In this document: in pieces, positions 6,686-15,005 of the stretch
Layout: every line of letters begins with the position of its first letter
Numbering within the stretch: the stretch's first letter is position 1
Assembly: GCA_002396485.1 (NCBI GenBank)
Contig: DGXZ01000087.1
Location: forward strand, 6,525 to 39,932
Direction of reading: 5' to 3'
Length of the DNA stretch: 33,408 nucleotides
Origin: Spartobacteria bacterium UBA5019
Lineage (GTDB): Bacteria > Verrucomicrobiota > Verrucomicrobiia > Chthoniobacterales > Terrimicrobiaceae
The notes under the pieces: model-generated
What the model was told of the DNA's origin: nothing
The model's input: the letters and a program-made list of their open reading frames with translations, nothing else
The model's database searches: none
Position numbers and translations under genes: made by a program

Positions 6686-9394
6686 TTAGCGGAAATCAGA
6701 TTCGATTTGAATAGTCAAACCGGGAGGAGGAGCCTCGCCGAGAAGTCCCGTCTGATCAGAAACGGCGAGCGGCACGACTTCATGAAGCACACGACGGCGG
6801 ACTTCATTGATATCCCAACGCCGTAAGAGCGAATCGATCTGGTTGCGGGTCGACTTCGGAATATCCACCGGGCGCAGACCAGTGAGTCGCGCGGCGCGCA
6901 ACCAGGCGGCAGCGGCTTCGGGTCGCTGGGATTCACCCGGATCGGTTTCCCGCAGAATCTCCCAGGACTCTTCGACGAACTCTGGCAGCAGGATTTGCTC
7001 GGCTCCGGCATGGAAGAGCACACGTGAAAGGAGTCGCCCGAGCGCCTTCCAAAAAGCGGGACTATTAGGTTGGGCTTCGATCGTCTTCGTCAGGCGGCGG
7101 AGCACTGTGGTTCGTGTTTCGGAGCCGATGGATTCCAGCGCTCCTGCTAGAAGGGCTATCTCGGCAGATGGAGACGCGCCTTCACGCCACTCCGCTGAAG
7201 CAGCTCTCCAGATGGCCTCGGATTGGGCAGCATCCAGACCGGCGGCAATGCGTCGCGCGCAAATCCAACGCTGGATTTTCACGGCGCCACTGGAGAAACG
7301 AGTTGGCGCAGCAAGGATTTCGGCCAGGGCAGACGCTCGCTCGGCGTCCCCGGTCATGCCGCAACCAGGACGCAGAAACCAACCCGCAAGATGCAGCCAG
7401 GTTTCCTCATGATCTGCCGAATTAAACCGCTGAGGGGATGCCTCAAGCCAGATATCAAAAAGCCGGCGCACGATGCCACCAGTCCAAGCCGACTTCTGAT
7501 TGCCAAGCGCCTTCTCGCCGACAGTAAAAACCGCATTGGCAGTGATCTTCTGACGCGTTTTACGGGAGGCATCAAGAAGCGCGGCAAGTTGCTCGCCAGA
7601 GCGAGTGACGACATCCGAAGTATCCGCAGAGCGTTTCTGCGGCGCGGTGGCACGACCGCGCAAAGAGAACTCAAGAGGCCAAGGGGCATCCCATCGCAGG
7701 CCGGGCTCTGCGCAAAGAAGCTCAACTCTCAAAAGACCAGTGGAGCGCAGGCAGGTGCGAATTTTAACCCGCACACTGGGATCACGCGGAGCACGTGAGC
7801 CCTGCGGCGGAGCAAGGATGGTCTCGACAGCAGGAAGATCTGAAAAGCCCTCGGCATCTCTCGTCACAATATCGCCAGGTTGGTCAGAAGGTCGGCGGGC
7901 ATTGCGCAGAAGCTCGAAAGAGGCTGGCATGGCCACAAGCGCGCGAAGCTCGGGATGCCCCGCAGTGAAATCCTTTTCGGCCGGCGCGCCTTGCGGCAGA
8001 AGGCAGAGGGCGGAGTTTTGCCCGACGCGCATGTAATACGAATGCGACGCACCCGCCTCGATGCGAGAGTCATCCCCTGTGGCACGGAGATGCAGGAACC
8101 GTGCGGCTCCCCGAGCAACGGCCAGATCGGGATCCGTGTTTTTAAGAACCTTTGGAATGTGCTCCGGTTGCCAGCGACTCAGATTCTCCAGAATGCGGCG
8201 ACGAATCGCTGGAGCTTTCGTGAGACCGCCATTGAAAAGGATGAAATCCACCGCCTCGCGCCCGCGGAGGAAGTCGCTGAGGTGGCGGGTCACAGCTGGA
8301 TCTTTGGCATAGGGAAGCCCCATTTCTCGGAGTCCCGAAGCGGCACGCAGCGGATGCTCGCCCGCTGTCACCAGAGGAAAGAACCCATGCAGCAAAAGAG
8401 AGGCGATTTCGCTAGATGAAATCTCACAGCGAAGAGTTCCCGAGAGGAGCGAGGTCCCGGGCTTCGATACGGCGACGGGCCAGACTTTACCCTCCTCGAA
8501 CTCCGCACCGAGCGCCTCCTCCTTGATTTCCCGGCATCGGGCGAGGAGTTGGGCAAAGGTCGATGATGGCAACTGCGAGCCGGGCGCTAGCTTTTCTTCG
8601 AGGAAATGGGCCAGCGAGAGATCGAGATTGTCGCCACCGAGCAGGACATGGTCGCTCACCGCGATGCGCTGGAGACGTGGAAGTGGCGAATCAGGCCTCG
8701 GCTCGACGGCAAAGAGGCTCAGATCGGTCGTTCCTCCGCCAATATCCACCACAAGGACATGAGACTTCTTATTCCCGGCAGCAAGGCCATCGAGAGCCGC
8801 TGCATCATTTTCCAGCCAGGCGTAAAAGGCGGCTTGAGGCTCTTCGAGAAGGATGGTGGAGCTGGGAAAGCCCGCTTCCCGCGCGGCTTCAAGAGTAAGC
8901 TGCTGCGCGGCGGGGTCGAATGAGGCCGGCACCGTGATGGCCACATCTTGGGATGCGAGCGGCGCATCCGGGTGCGCCTCGTTCCAAGCTGTGGAGAGGA
9001 TCTTCAGGAGGTTCGACAGTGCATCGACCGGACTGATCAGGTCAGACGGAGCTAGATCAGTCGAACCCAGTGGGAGAAATTTTGCGCGGCGGTCTGCGGC
9101 ATGATGCACCAGCCAGGACTTCGCGGAATGGACCACGCGCCCAGGAACCTGAGCCGCGCGGGTGCGGGCGAAGCGTCCGGCTATCCACCGTGTATTGTGA
9201 TCCGGCGCAAGATAGAGAAACGAGGGCAGCGTCCGTTGCAAAGTCGCGGAGTGTGCAGTCTCAGGCTGAGAGATCGCCAGCACATCACTGTGCCCGGATG
9301 TCGAAGCGCACGGCACTGACGCCAACGCGCAATTCGTCGTTCCCAAATCAATGCCGATGCGAAATGAGGCCATATCTTGTGGCACGAGCACCAT
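6686..9394 (-). CDS. Hsp70-family protein with long C-terminal extension (DUF3731-like)
   Basis: A roughly 900-residue DnaK relative. The N-terminal ATPase half has RIGIDLGTTNCAL (phosphate 1), the LLEEPQAAFYAW connect segment, VVDIGGGTTDLSL (phosphate 2) and FNGGLTKAPAIRRRI (adenosine motif). The C-terminal half is not the usual DnaK peptide-binding and lid domains. It begins with a beta-rich part followed by helical repeats including LAGWFLRPGCGM and RWICARRIAAGLDAAQ, matching the DUF3731-type tail of large bacterial Hsp70 homologues. It probably folds or remodels proteins in an ATP-dependent way; the client is unknown. The usual partner gene (a smaller Hsp70 with DUF2760) is not nearby. 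Start candidates are TTG 9397, ATG 9394 and ATG 9373; the last gives MASFRIGIDLGTTN and fits the family well too. Confidence 0.85.
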   Translation of the reverse strand: MVLVPQDMASFRIGIDLGTTNCALASVPCASTSGHSDVLAISQPETAHSATLQRTLPSFLYLAPDHNTRWIAGRFARTRAAQVPGRVVHSAKSWLVHHAADRRAKFLPLGSTDLAPSDLISPVDALSNLLKILSTAWNEAHPDAPLASQDVAITVPASFDPAAQQLTLEAAREAGFPSSTILLEEPQAAFYAWLENDAAALDGLAAGNKKSHVLVVDIGGGTTDLSLFAVEPRPDSPLPRLQRIAVSDHVLLGGDNLDLSLAHFLEEKLAPGSQLPSSTFAQLLARCREIKEEALGAEFEEGKVWPVAVSKPGTSLLSGTLRCEISSSEIASLLLHGFFPLVTAGEHPLRAASGLREMGLPYAKDPAVTRHLSDFLRGREAVDFILFNGGLTKAPAIRRRILENLSRWQPEHIPKVLKNTDPDLAVARGAARFLHLRATGDDSRIEAGASHSYYMRVGQNSALCLLPQGAPAEKDFTAGHPELRALVAMPASFELLRNARRPSDQPGDIVTRDAEGFSDLPAVETILAPPQGSRAPRDPSVRVKIRTCLRSTGLLRVELLCAEPGLRWDAPWPLEFSLRGRATAPQKRSADTSDVVTRSGEQLAALLDASRKTRQKITANAVFTVGEKALGNQKSAWTGGIVRRLFDIWLEASPQRFNSADHEETWLHLAGWFLRPGCGMTGDAERASALAEILAAPTRFSSGAVKIQRWICARRIAAGLDAAQSEAIWRAASAEWREGASPSAEIALLAGALESIGSETRTTVLRRLTKTIEAQPNSPAFWKALGRLLSRVLFHAGAEQILLPEFVEESWEILRETDPGESQRPEAAAAWLRAARLTGLRPVDIPKSTRNQIDSLLRRWDINEVRRRVLHEVVPLAVSDQTGLLGEAPPPGLTIQIESDFR

Positions 9395-9427
9395 CAATAG
9401 GAACCCATTGCACGATTCCTCAAATAA

Positions 9428-9904
9428 TCAGGGCTTTTCAAAAAGAGGCAGAAATTTTCCATAGCCCTGCTTTTCGAGCTCCTCTTTGGGTATGAAACGC
9501 AGGGACGCCGAGTTGATGCAGTAACGCATGCCTGTCGGGGCAGGCCCATCGGGGAAAACATGGCCCAAATGCGAGTTGCCCTCCACCGAGCGCACCTCGA
9601 CGCGCTCCATGCCATGCGAGACATCGACCTTCTCCTCGATGGTCTCTTCCTCCAACGGACGAATGAAGCTTGGCCACCCCGTGCCGGAATCGAACTTATC
9701 CAGTGAACTGAACAATGGTTCGCCGGAAATAATGCAAACATAGATACCCTCCCGCTTGTTGTCCCAATACTCATTTCGGAATGGAGGTTCAGTGCCGCAC
9801 TGCATGGTGACATGCTCCTGAATCGGCGTGAGGTTTGGTTTGGAGTCTTCGGCTTTCACAACAGTTAAAGTGGCAAAAAAAATTGCCAGTATTCGAATTT
9901 TCAC
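9428..9904 (-). CDS. msrB: Peptide-methionine (R)-S-oxide reductase, exported, Zn-less type
   Basis: Reduces methionine-R-sulfoxide in proteins. The MsrB fold is clear: TEPPFRNEYWDN, SGTGWPSF, HLGHVFPDGP and GMRYCINSASLRFIP, where Cys129 is catalytic. The N-terminus (GTG 9904) gives MKIRILAIFFATLTVVKAED, a good Sec signal peptide, so the enzyme should act in the periplasm. TTG 9910 is an alternative start. The zinc-binding CxxC pairs are missing: the first position reads YVCIISGE, with only Cys57 present. Another cysteine at 36 could serve in resolution. It starts a minus-strand run, with the Hsp70-like gene beginning 33 bp downstream. That context (repair of oxidised proteins next to a chaperone) fits stress protection. 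Confidence 0.92.
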   Translation of the reverse strand: MKIRILAIFFATLTVVKAEDSKPNLTPIQEHVTMQCGTEPPFRNEYWDNKREGIYVCIISGEPLFSSLDKFDSGTGWPSFIRPLEEETIEEKVDVSHGMERVEVRSVEGNSHLGHVFPDGPAPTGMRYCINSASLRFIPKEELEKQGYGKFLPLFEKP

Positions 9905-10507
9905 GAGCAACTCTAAACCAAATTTTCGCTTTGCACAGGACCAGTTTCGAATAAAGGGTTAGCAACGAATGGCGCTAAGTTAAGACCCATTTGTTCTATT
10001 TTAATGAATTACAAAAAAATCAGGGGTAAGTTAGGTTAGCGCCATTCGGGACATGGTTCATTTTCTTTAATATAATCTAAATTATTCAAAAAAAGGTTAT
10101 TGCATACACTACTGATCGGGAAACAGGAAATTCGAGGCCGATGTATTTGAGTGACGTGCGGGACTTCGCCTCAGGTTGCTATACCTTGCCGAAAATCAGG
10201 AACAGGAATTGGTTTTCTTCGAAGTTGGCCACAATAACGATATCCGAACAGCTTTATAAGGCGCTAATCCATTCAGGGACTCTTTGTGAATTTTGTACCG
10301 CCAATCTGTAAACCGGATTCAGTAGAATGGACTACAAAGGACGGGTTAGGGGGTGGAGAGATAGTTTTTGGACAATGCGACATGGGATTGGGGAAGGGTT
10401 GGATGCGCTCGACGGCTCGACGATGCTCCACGGGAATATTTGATTGTCACACGCCCCCGCAGACAAATGGTTGCCATGCCAGAGGAGAACGCATAGTTTG
10501 GTTTAAC
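9905..10507. other. Intergenic region of about 600 bp with repeat remnants
   Basis: No protein-like frame is seen between the msrB start and the sigma-factor start. The first 200 bp are A+T-rich. It contains the 83-bp inverted-repeat element at 9966-10048 and a third partial copy of the same motif at 10260-10280. The divergent genes on either side mean that promoters for both msrB and the sigma factor should lie here. GAGGAG near 10483-10488 is about 20 nt from the sigma ATG, further than an ordinary ribosome site. Confidence 0.6.
9966..10048. repeat. 83-bp element with perfect 13-bp terminal inverted repeats
   Basis: CGAATGGCGCTAA at 9966-9978 is exactly inverted as TTAGCGCCATTCG at 10036-10048. 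The 57-bp interior is A+T-rich, and the inner flanks resemble each other imperfectly (GTTAAGACCC on the left; CCTAACTTACCCC when the right arm is read inward). No transposase is encoded. The size and layout suggest a miniature inverted-repeat element or fused ends of a deleted insertion sequence. I see no target-site duplication outside the arms. A role as an RNA hairpin or a protein-binding site is an alternative. Confidence 0.6.
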
Positions 10508-11074
10508 ATGAACGACCCTCTTTTGGAATTGAGCGATGTCGGCCTGATCCAGCGCATGGGCACAGGTGATTCCGAGGCGTTTTCGATCTTCCAGCGCAGG
10601 CACATTGGGATCATTTACTCCACTGCGCACAGGGTTCTTAACAACGACACCGATGCCGAGGATGTCGCCCAAGAAGTTCTCTTCATGCTCTGGGAAAAAT
10701 CTCCCATGTATGACATCGACCGGGGCAAGCCGGTGACATGGTTGGTCACAATGACCCGCAACAAGGCCATCGACCGTCTCCGATCCCTCCAACGCCGCCT
10801 GCGCCTTCAGGATGAGGTCCGCCTTGAGAATCCGGACTCGATAGACACACGCACACCCGCCCAAAGCCTGCGTGCGACCGAAAAAAATGAACTCGTCCGC
10901 ACGGCTGTGATGAAGCTGAATCCCGACCAGCGGGAGGTCATTGAAATGCTCTACTTCAGCGGTCTCTCCCAGCAGGAAATCTCCGACCGGATCGACAAGC
11001 CAATCTCCACCGTCAAGGCCCGCATCCACCGCGGCATGGTGAGGCTTCGGAAAATCGTCGGAACCGAAATTTAA
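10508..11074 (+). CDS. RNA polymerase sigma factor, ECF type
   Basis: A 188-residue sigma-70-family factor with only regions 2 and 4. Region 2 spans roughly residues 12-95, with GDSEAFSIFQRRH, NNDTDAEDVAQEVLFMLWEK (region 2.2 core-binding) and PVTWLVTMTRNKAIDRLR (regions 2.3-2.4). Region 4 has MKLNPDQREVIEML and the helix-turn-helix LSQQEISDRIDKPISTVKARIHRGMVRLR. It directs core RNA polymerase to a regulon that cannot be read from here. The frame is open back to a GTG at 10286, but that part is not protein-like, so ATG 10508 is chosen. No anti-sigma factor adjoins; instead polyphosphate glucokinase begins 8 bp downstream. Confidence 0.92.
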   Translation: MNDPLLELSDVGLIQRMGTGDSEAFSIFQRRHIGIIYSTAHRVLNNDTDAEDVAQEVLFMLWEKSPMYDIDRGKPVTWLVTMTRNKAIDRLRSLQRRLRLQDEVRLENPDSIDTRTPAQSLRATEKNELVRTAVMKLNPDQREVIEMLYFSGLSQQEISDRIDKPISTVKARIHRGMVRLRKIVGTEI

Positions 11075-11082
11075 ACAATTCC

Positions 11083-11826
11083 ATGACCGTCCTTGGCATC
11101 GATATCGGAGGCACCGGCATCAAGGGAGCGCCAGTCAATATCTCAACCGGAGAACTCGTCGCCGAGAAGCTCCGCATCCCGACGCCCAAGCCCGCATTGC
11201 CGAAGGCCATTGCCGACGTCGTGGGCCAGATCGCCTCCCACTTTGACTACCAGGGCCCCACCGGAGTCACGTTTCCGGGCATTGTGAAAAAAAACGTCAT
11301 CTACTCGGCTACCAATGTCGATCACTCCTGGCTTGAGGTCGATGCCGCCAAGCTTTTCCACAGGCACCTTGGTGGACCTGTCACGGTGGTGAACGACGCC
11401 GATGCCGCTGGCGTTGCAGAAATGAACTTCGGTGCAGGACGGGAGAAATGCGGCGTTGTCATCATGCTCACATTCGGCACCGGCATTGGATCGGCCATCT
11501 TCCACGACGGTGTACTCGTCCCCAACGCAGAGCTCGGCCACATCCAACTCCGTGGCAAAGATGCCGAGAAACGCTGCTCCGAAAGGGTTCGCGAGGAGAA
11601 GGACATGTCCTACAAAAAATGGGCGAAAATCGTGAGTGAATACCTCGAAACCTTAGAGAACCTCTTCTCCCCCGAACTCTTCATCATAGGCGGCGGAATT
11701 AGCAAAAAGGCCGATAAGTTCCTCCCCTACCTCAGCGCGAAAACCGATGTCCTCATCCAGCCGGCAAAAATGCAAAACGATGCCGGCATTATCGGCGCGG
11801 CATTTCTGGCAAAGATTCCCGCTTGA
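11083..11826 (+). CDS. ppgK: Polyphosphate glucokinase (ROK family)
   Basis: Phosphorylates glucose to glucose 6-phosphate with inorganic polyphosphate (often also ATP) as phosphoryl donor, in the cytosol. The 247-residue protein has the ROK phosphate loop GIDIGGTGIKGAPV (5-18), catalytic Asp105 in VNDADAAG, LTFGTGIGSAIF and ELGHIQL (150-156). It lacks the cysteine-rich zinc motif of most ROK repressors and sugar kinases and has the short length typical of PPGK. FIIGGGISKKADKFLPYL near the C-terminus is also characteristic. It lies 8 bp behind the sigma-factor gene, suggesting one transcript, and 40 bp before tRNA-Ala. A second, ATP-type glucokinase is at 29,274. Confidence 0.88.
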   Translation: MTVLGIDIGGTGIKGAPVNISTGELVAEKLRIPTPKPALPKAIADVVGQIASHFDYQGPTGVTFPGIVKKNVIYSATNVDHSWLEVDAAKLFHRHLGGPVTVVNDADAAGVAEMNFGAGREKCGVVIMLTFGTGIGSAIFHDGVLVPNAELGHIQLRGKDAEKRCSERVREEKDMSYKKWAKIVSEYLETLENLFSPELFIIGGGISKKADKFLPYLSAKTDVLIQPAKMQNDAGIIGAAFLAKIPA

Positions 11827-11866
11827 TCTTCCCGAAGCTTTCGCAGAATATCCGCCTCCCGTTCAC

Positions 11867-11942
11867 GGGGTCTTAGCTCAGTTGGTAGAGCGCCTCAATG
11901 GCATTGAGGAGGTCAGGGGTTCGAATCCCCTAGGCTCCACCA
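11867..11942 (+). tRNA. trnA-GGC: tRNA-Ala (anticodon GGC)
   Basis: A 76-nt cloverleaf: acceptor GGGGTCT paired with AGGCTCC (two G-U type pairs), D arm GCTC-AGTTGGTA-GAGC, anticodon stem CCTCA/TGAGG with loop ATGGCAT and anticodon GGC at 11900-11902, variable AGGTC, T arm AGGGG-TTCGAAT-CCCCT, discriminator A and a genome-encoded CCA. It reads GCC and GCU alanine codons. It lies 40 bp after ppgK and could be read through from it; no strong promoter is visible in between, although TTGATC/GAATAT (11823, 11846) is a weak candidate. Confidence 0.97.
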
Positions 11943-12047
11943 CCCTCCGGAATGTGCATCCCTCGAGCGCTCCTCTTGCTTCCGACACTTTCATTTCGCA
12001 CTCCCGGCGCATCGCCCCCCGCTTGCCGAGCGTATACTATTTAACCC

Positions 12048-12689
12048 ATGGAAAACCGGACACGCATCCTCGAAGCCTACACCGCACACCTCCGCGAACA
12101 CGGCGCACCTCCGCATACAGTGCTCGCCTTCTGCAAATCGCTCAGCATCTCCGAGAGGGATTTTTTTCATGAGTTCGCATCCCTCGACAGCGTCGAGAGC
12201 GCACTCTGGGGCGATTGGATTTCCAGCCTGACCACCCGCCTTGAGAGTGGAGCCGAGTGGAAGGAATTTTCAGCCCGCCATCGCTATCTCACATTTCTCT
12301 TTGCGTTCACCGAGTCCTCGCTGGATTGGCGCTCGCTCATGCTCACCCGCTTCAGCCACCTTGCGCCGGTGGGATCTCCGCCATTTCTCAAAGCCTTCGA
12401 GGAGCATTTTAAAGTCTTCGCCTCAGACATCGTCTCCCACGGCATTTCCACCGGCGAAGTCGCTCACAGGGGACCGCTGCAAGCGCTCTACCCCGCTGTT
12501 TTATACATTCACTTCCGAGCTGTGATTTCCTTCCTTCTCAAGGATGAAAGCCAACGCTTCGAGCGCACGGATGCCTTCATTGAAAAAACCGTCGCCTTTG
12601 CCTTTGATGTCATACGCACGCAAGCGATCGACTCCGCATTCGATCTCGCCCGCTTCCTCGCCCCCTCGGCCTGGGGGAAAATGTCTTGA
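12048..12689 (+). CDS. TetR-fold protein (regulator or COQ9-like)
   Basis: A 213-residue, mainly helical protein. The first 50 residues follow a TetR-type layout (TRILEAYTAHLREHG, TVLAFCKSLSISERDFFHEF, DSVESALW), but the helix-turn-helix is degenerate compared with typical DNA-binding members. The rest is a helical ligand-type domain with no catalytic motif. Its stop (TGA 12687-12689) overlaps the TTG start of the ABC1 kinase gene by 4 nt, so the two are translated together. TetR regulators normally control neighbours, but the mitochondrial lipid-binding protein COQ9 also has a TetR fold and works with the ABC1 kinase COQ8. Either role is possible; I cannot decide from sequence. It begins about 105 bp after tRNA-Ala. 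Confidence 0.65.
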   Translation: MENRTRILEAYTAHLREHGAPPHTVLAFCKSLSISERDFFHEFASLDSVESALWGDWISSLTTRLESGAEWKEFSARHRYLTFLFAFTESSLDWRSLMLTRFSHLAPVGSPPFLKAFEEHFKVFASDIVSHGISTGEVAHRGPLQALYPAVLYIHFRAVISFLLKDESQRFERTDAFIEKTVAFAFDVIRTQAIDSAFDLARFLAPSAWGKMS

Positions 12690-14002
12690 GCACGCAGGAG
12701 CGCATCCGCAGTCACAAACTCGACCGCATGGCTGCACTCGCTGGGGCGGGCGCACGCGTTGGGATGAACTACCTGAAGCATTACGGACGCCAGGCCATCA
12801 GCGGCCGAGCTGATCCGGATGTCCTCCAGGAACAAAACGCCAGCGAGGTTTTTCGCACTTTCAGCGAATTGAAAGGCGGTCCACTCAAGCTGGCGCAGAT
12901 GCTCAGCATCGACCAATCCCTACTGCCACCCGCCTATGCGAAACAGTTTGCCCGCGCCCAGTATTCCGCCCCGCCGCTCTCCTACCCGCTCGTCGTGCGA
13001 ACATTTCGCAGGGAATTTGGAAAAGATCCTCGAGAGATTTTTGACACTTTCGAACCCCAGGCCGCCCATGCAGCCTCCATTGGCCAAGTCCATCGCGCCA
13101 CGCGCGGCGGGCATGCGTTCGCCGTAAAGGTCCAATATCCGGGAGTGGCCGAAAGCCTCCGCAGCGACCTCGGTGTTGTGAAGCCCATCGCCCTACAAAT
13201 TCTCGGCCTGAGAGAGCGCGATGTCGCCGCCTATTTCAGGGAGGTCGAAGCCCGCCTCTTGGAGGAGACTGATTACGAGAAGGAACTACGCAGCGCGATG
13301 GAACTCTCCGCTGCCTGCGCACACTTGCCACACATCCGCTTCCCGGAATACCACCCGGAGTTTTCCAGCCGCCGGGTGATTACGATGGACTGGATGAATG
13401 GCGAGCCATTCGATGTCTTTGCGGATGGACCTGCTCCGCAAGAACTCCGCGACAGCATAGGGCAAGCGCTCTGGGATTTCTACGCCCACCAAATTCACGA
13501 TCTCCGTGTTTTCCACGCAGATCCTCACCCTGGAAATTTCCTCGTCAGCGGCGACGGCCTCTGCGTTCTCGACTTCGGTTGCACAAAAACGATCGACGCA
13601 GCATTCCACGCCAAACAATTCGCCTTCCTCGATCCCGCACTCGAAACCAACCCCGCACGCCTTGCCGACACGATGGAGTCCATGGCCATTCTGTTGCCCA
13701 CGGACACCCCCGCTCAGCGAACCCACCTGATGGAGCTCTGCAAAAAATCCCTCGAACTCCTCGCACGCCCCTTCCGCACGGGCCACTTCGATTTCGGCGA
13801 CCCTGCGTTCATGAGCGCGATCTACGAACTGGGCGAGGAAAATAGAAAAAACGACACCCTCCGCGGCATTCGAGGACAGAGAGGATCAGCCGACACGATC
13901 TATCTCAATCGCACATTTTTCGGACTCTACAGCCTCCTCACACGCCTCCGCGCGCGCATCCAAACCCCACTCCCCACAGGTCTGGTCTTCGAGATCGGAT
14001 AG
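12686..14002 (+). CDS. ABC1/AarF/UbiB-family atypical kinase
   Basis: A 438-residue protein of the UbiB/COQ8 family, tied to ubiquinone or other prenyl-lipid metabolism through an ATPase or kinase activity. Features in order: ELKGGPLKLAQMLS (the KxGQ motif, here KLAQ, residues 68-71), the alanine-rich loop AAHAASIGQVHRA (127-138), invariant lysine in AVKVQYPG (Lys148), HADPHPGNF (catalytic loop) and VLDFGC (metal-binding DFG). It has no C-terminal membrane helices, unlike E. coli UbiB, and so resembles the soluble members. The start is TTG 12686 in a TTGA overlap with the preceding gene. No quinone-biosynthesis gene is next to it. Confidence 0.9.
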   Translation: MSTQERIRSHKLDRMAALAGAGARVGMNYLKHYGRQAISGRADPDVLQEQNASEVFRTFSELKGGPLKLAQMLSIDQSLLPPAYAKQFARAQYSAPPLSYPLVVRTFRREFGKDPREIFDTFEPQAAHAASIGQVHRATRGGHAFAVKVQYPGVAESLRSDLGVVKPIALQILGLRERDVAAYFREVEARLLEETDYEKELRSAMELSAACAHLPHIRFPEYHPEFSSRRVITMDWMNGEPFDVFADGPAPQELRDSIGQALWDFYAHQIHDLRVFHADPHPGNFLVSGDGLCVLDFGCTKTIDAAFHAKQFAFLDPALETNPARLADTMESMAILLPTDTPAQRTHLMELCKKSLELLARPFRTGHFDFGDPAFMSAIYELGEENRKNDTLRGIRGQRGSADTIYLNRTFFGLYSLLTRLRARIQTPLPTGLVFEIG

Positions 14003-14055
14003 GCCGGGACGACTGTCCCGCATACTGGAAACCCTATGAGTGACCGCCGATGGAG

Positions 14056-14778
14056 TTAGCGAACAACCCGAACGGGAGTTCCCAATGGGGCATTTTCGAA
14101 GAAGGACTGCGCTGCGCCGCGCGGCATGCGGATGCAACCGTGTGAGGCAGGGTAGCCAGGGAGGTAACCGGCATGCATGCCGACTCCTCCGAAGATTCTC
14201 ATGAAATACGGCATGGGAGAGCCGCGAAAGGTGGTTCCCTGCGGGCGGGCATCGCGATTCGAGGTTACGTTTGCCACGACAACATTACCCTCGGCATCAA
14301 CATAGTCTCCGTAGAGGCTCGATATGTGGTTTTTGTTTTTTTGCAAAATCGTGAAGCTGCCTGCAGGCGTGGAATAGCCCTCGCGACCACTGGAGACAGG
14401 TGATCGCCCCACCTCGACACCATCTTTGAAAAATGCAGCCGATTGGGTGGTGAGATTGATCTCGATGGAAGGCGTACCCAGAATGCCGTCACCTCTCCAA
14501 ACCCATTCCTGGAGGGGTTTGGGCTCTGGCTTTTTGCCGGAGTGTGAGGCGTATGCGATCGTATTTTCCTCTGTGAGATAGGCTGTCGAGTAAACCGATA
14601 TGCGGTCCCTCCCGCGTGCATCACCTTGGGGAGCGCATGCGCCGAGAAAAGCCATCAGCAAAAAGAGGTAAGGAAACCGAAAGAGAGCGGGGCGCAGACG
14701 GTGCAAATCCCAAGGAAAAATGCGGCAAAGCCACCCTCGCCCACACTTCGCAGTGTGAAAGTTCGACGCTCTGTGCAT
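14056..14778 (-). CDS. L,D-transpeptidase (YkuD domain), probable lipoprotein
   Basis: Forms or edits peptidoglycan cross-links, or attaches proteins to it, in the periplasm. The catalytic segment GVGMHAGYLPGYPASHGCIRMP holds the conserved His and Cys of the YkuD family; strand SIEINLTTQSAAFFKDGVEVGRSPVSSG opens the domain. The N-terminus has a long basic stretch, then FPYLFLLMAFLGAC with a lipobox at Cys48, suggesting an outer-membrane-anchored lipoprotein. ATG 14778 is preferred over ATG 14796 because GGAGG sits 11 nt before it. Even so, the n-region before the hydrophobic core is unusually long (about 35 residues), so a start further inside is possible. It converges with the ABC1 gene. Confidence 0.9.
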   Translation of the reverse strand: MHRASNFHTAKCGRGWLCRIFPWDLHRLRPALFRFPYLFLLMAFLGACAPQGDARGRDRISVYSTAYLTEENTIAYASHSGKKPEPKPLQEWVWRGDGILGTPSIEINLTTQSAAFFKDGVEVGRSPVSSGREGYSTPAGSFTILQKNKNHISSLYGDYVDAEGNVVVANVTSNRDARPQGTTFRGSPMPYFMRIFGGVGMHAGYLPGYPASHGCIRMPRGAAQSFFENAPLGTPVRVVR

Positions 14779-15005
14779 AAGAAAAAAAACCTCCATGACT
14801 GTGAAAAAGCTACGGGCGCAACAGGGCGTGTCAATTCAGTAACCTACTCCATGATCAGTCCGGCAAGAGCGCGGATGGATTTTCTTGCAGGCCATTGAGG
14901 AACCAGAAACCAAAGAGCAATCCAGCCATTTTTTCAATCTGCAGGGCGTCACTTGACATTTGGGATGACTATCAGAGTGGGCTTGGTAGGAACTGCAGCT
15001 TTTTT

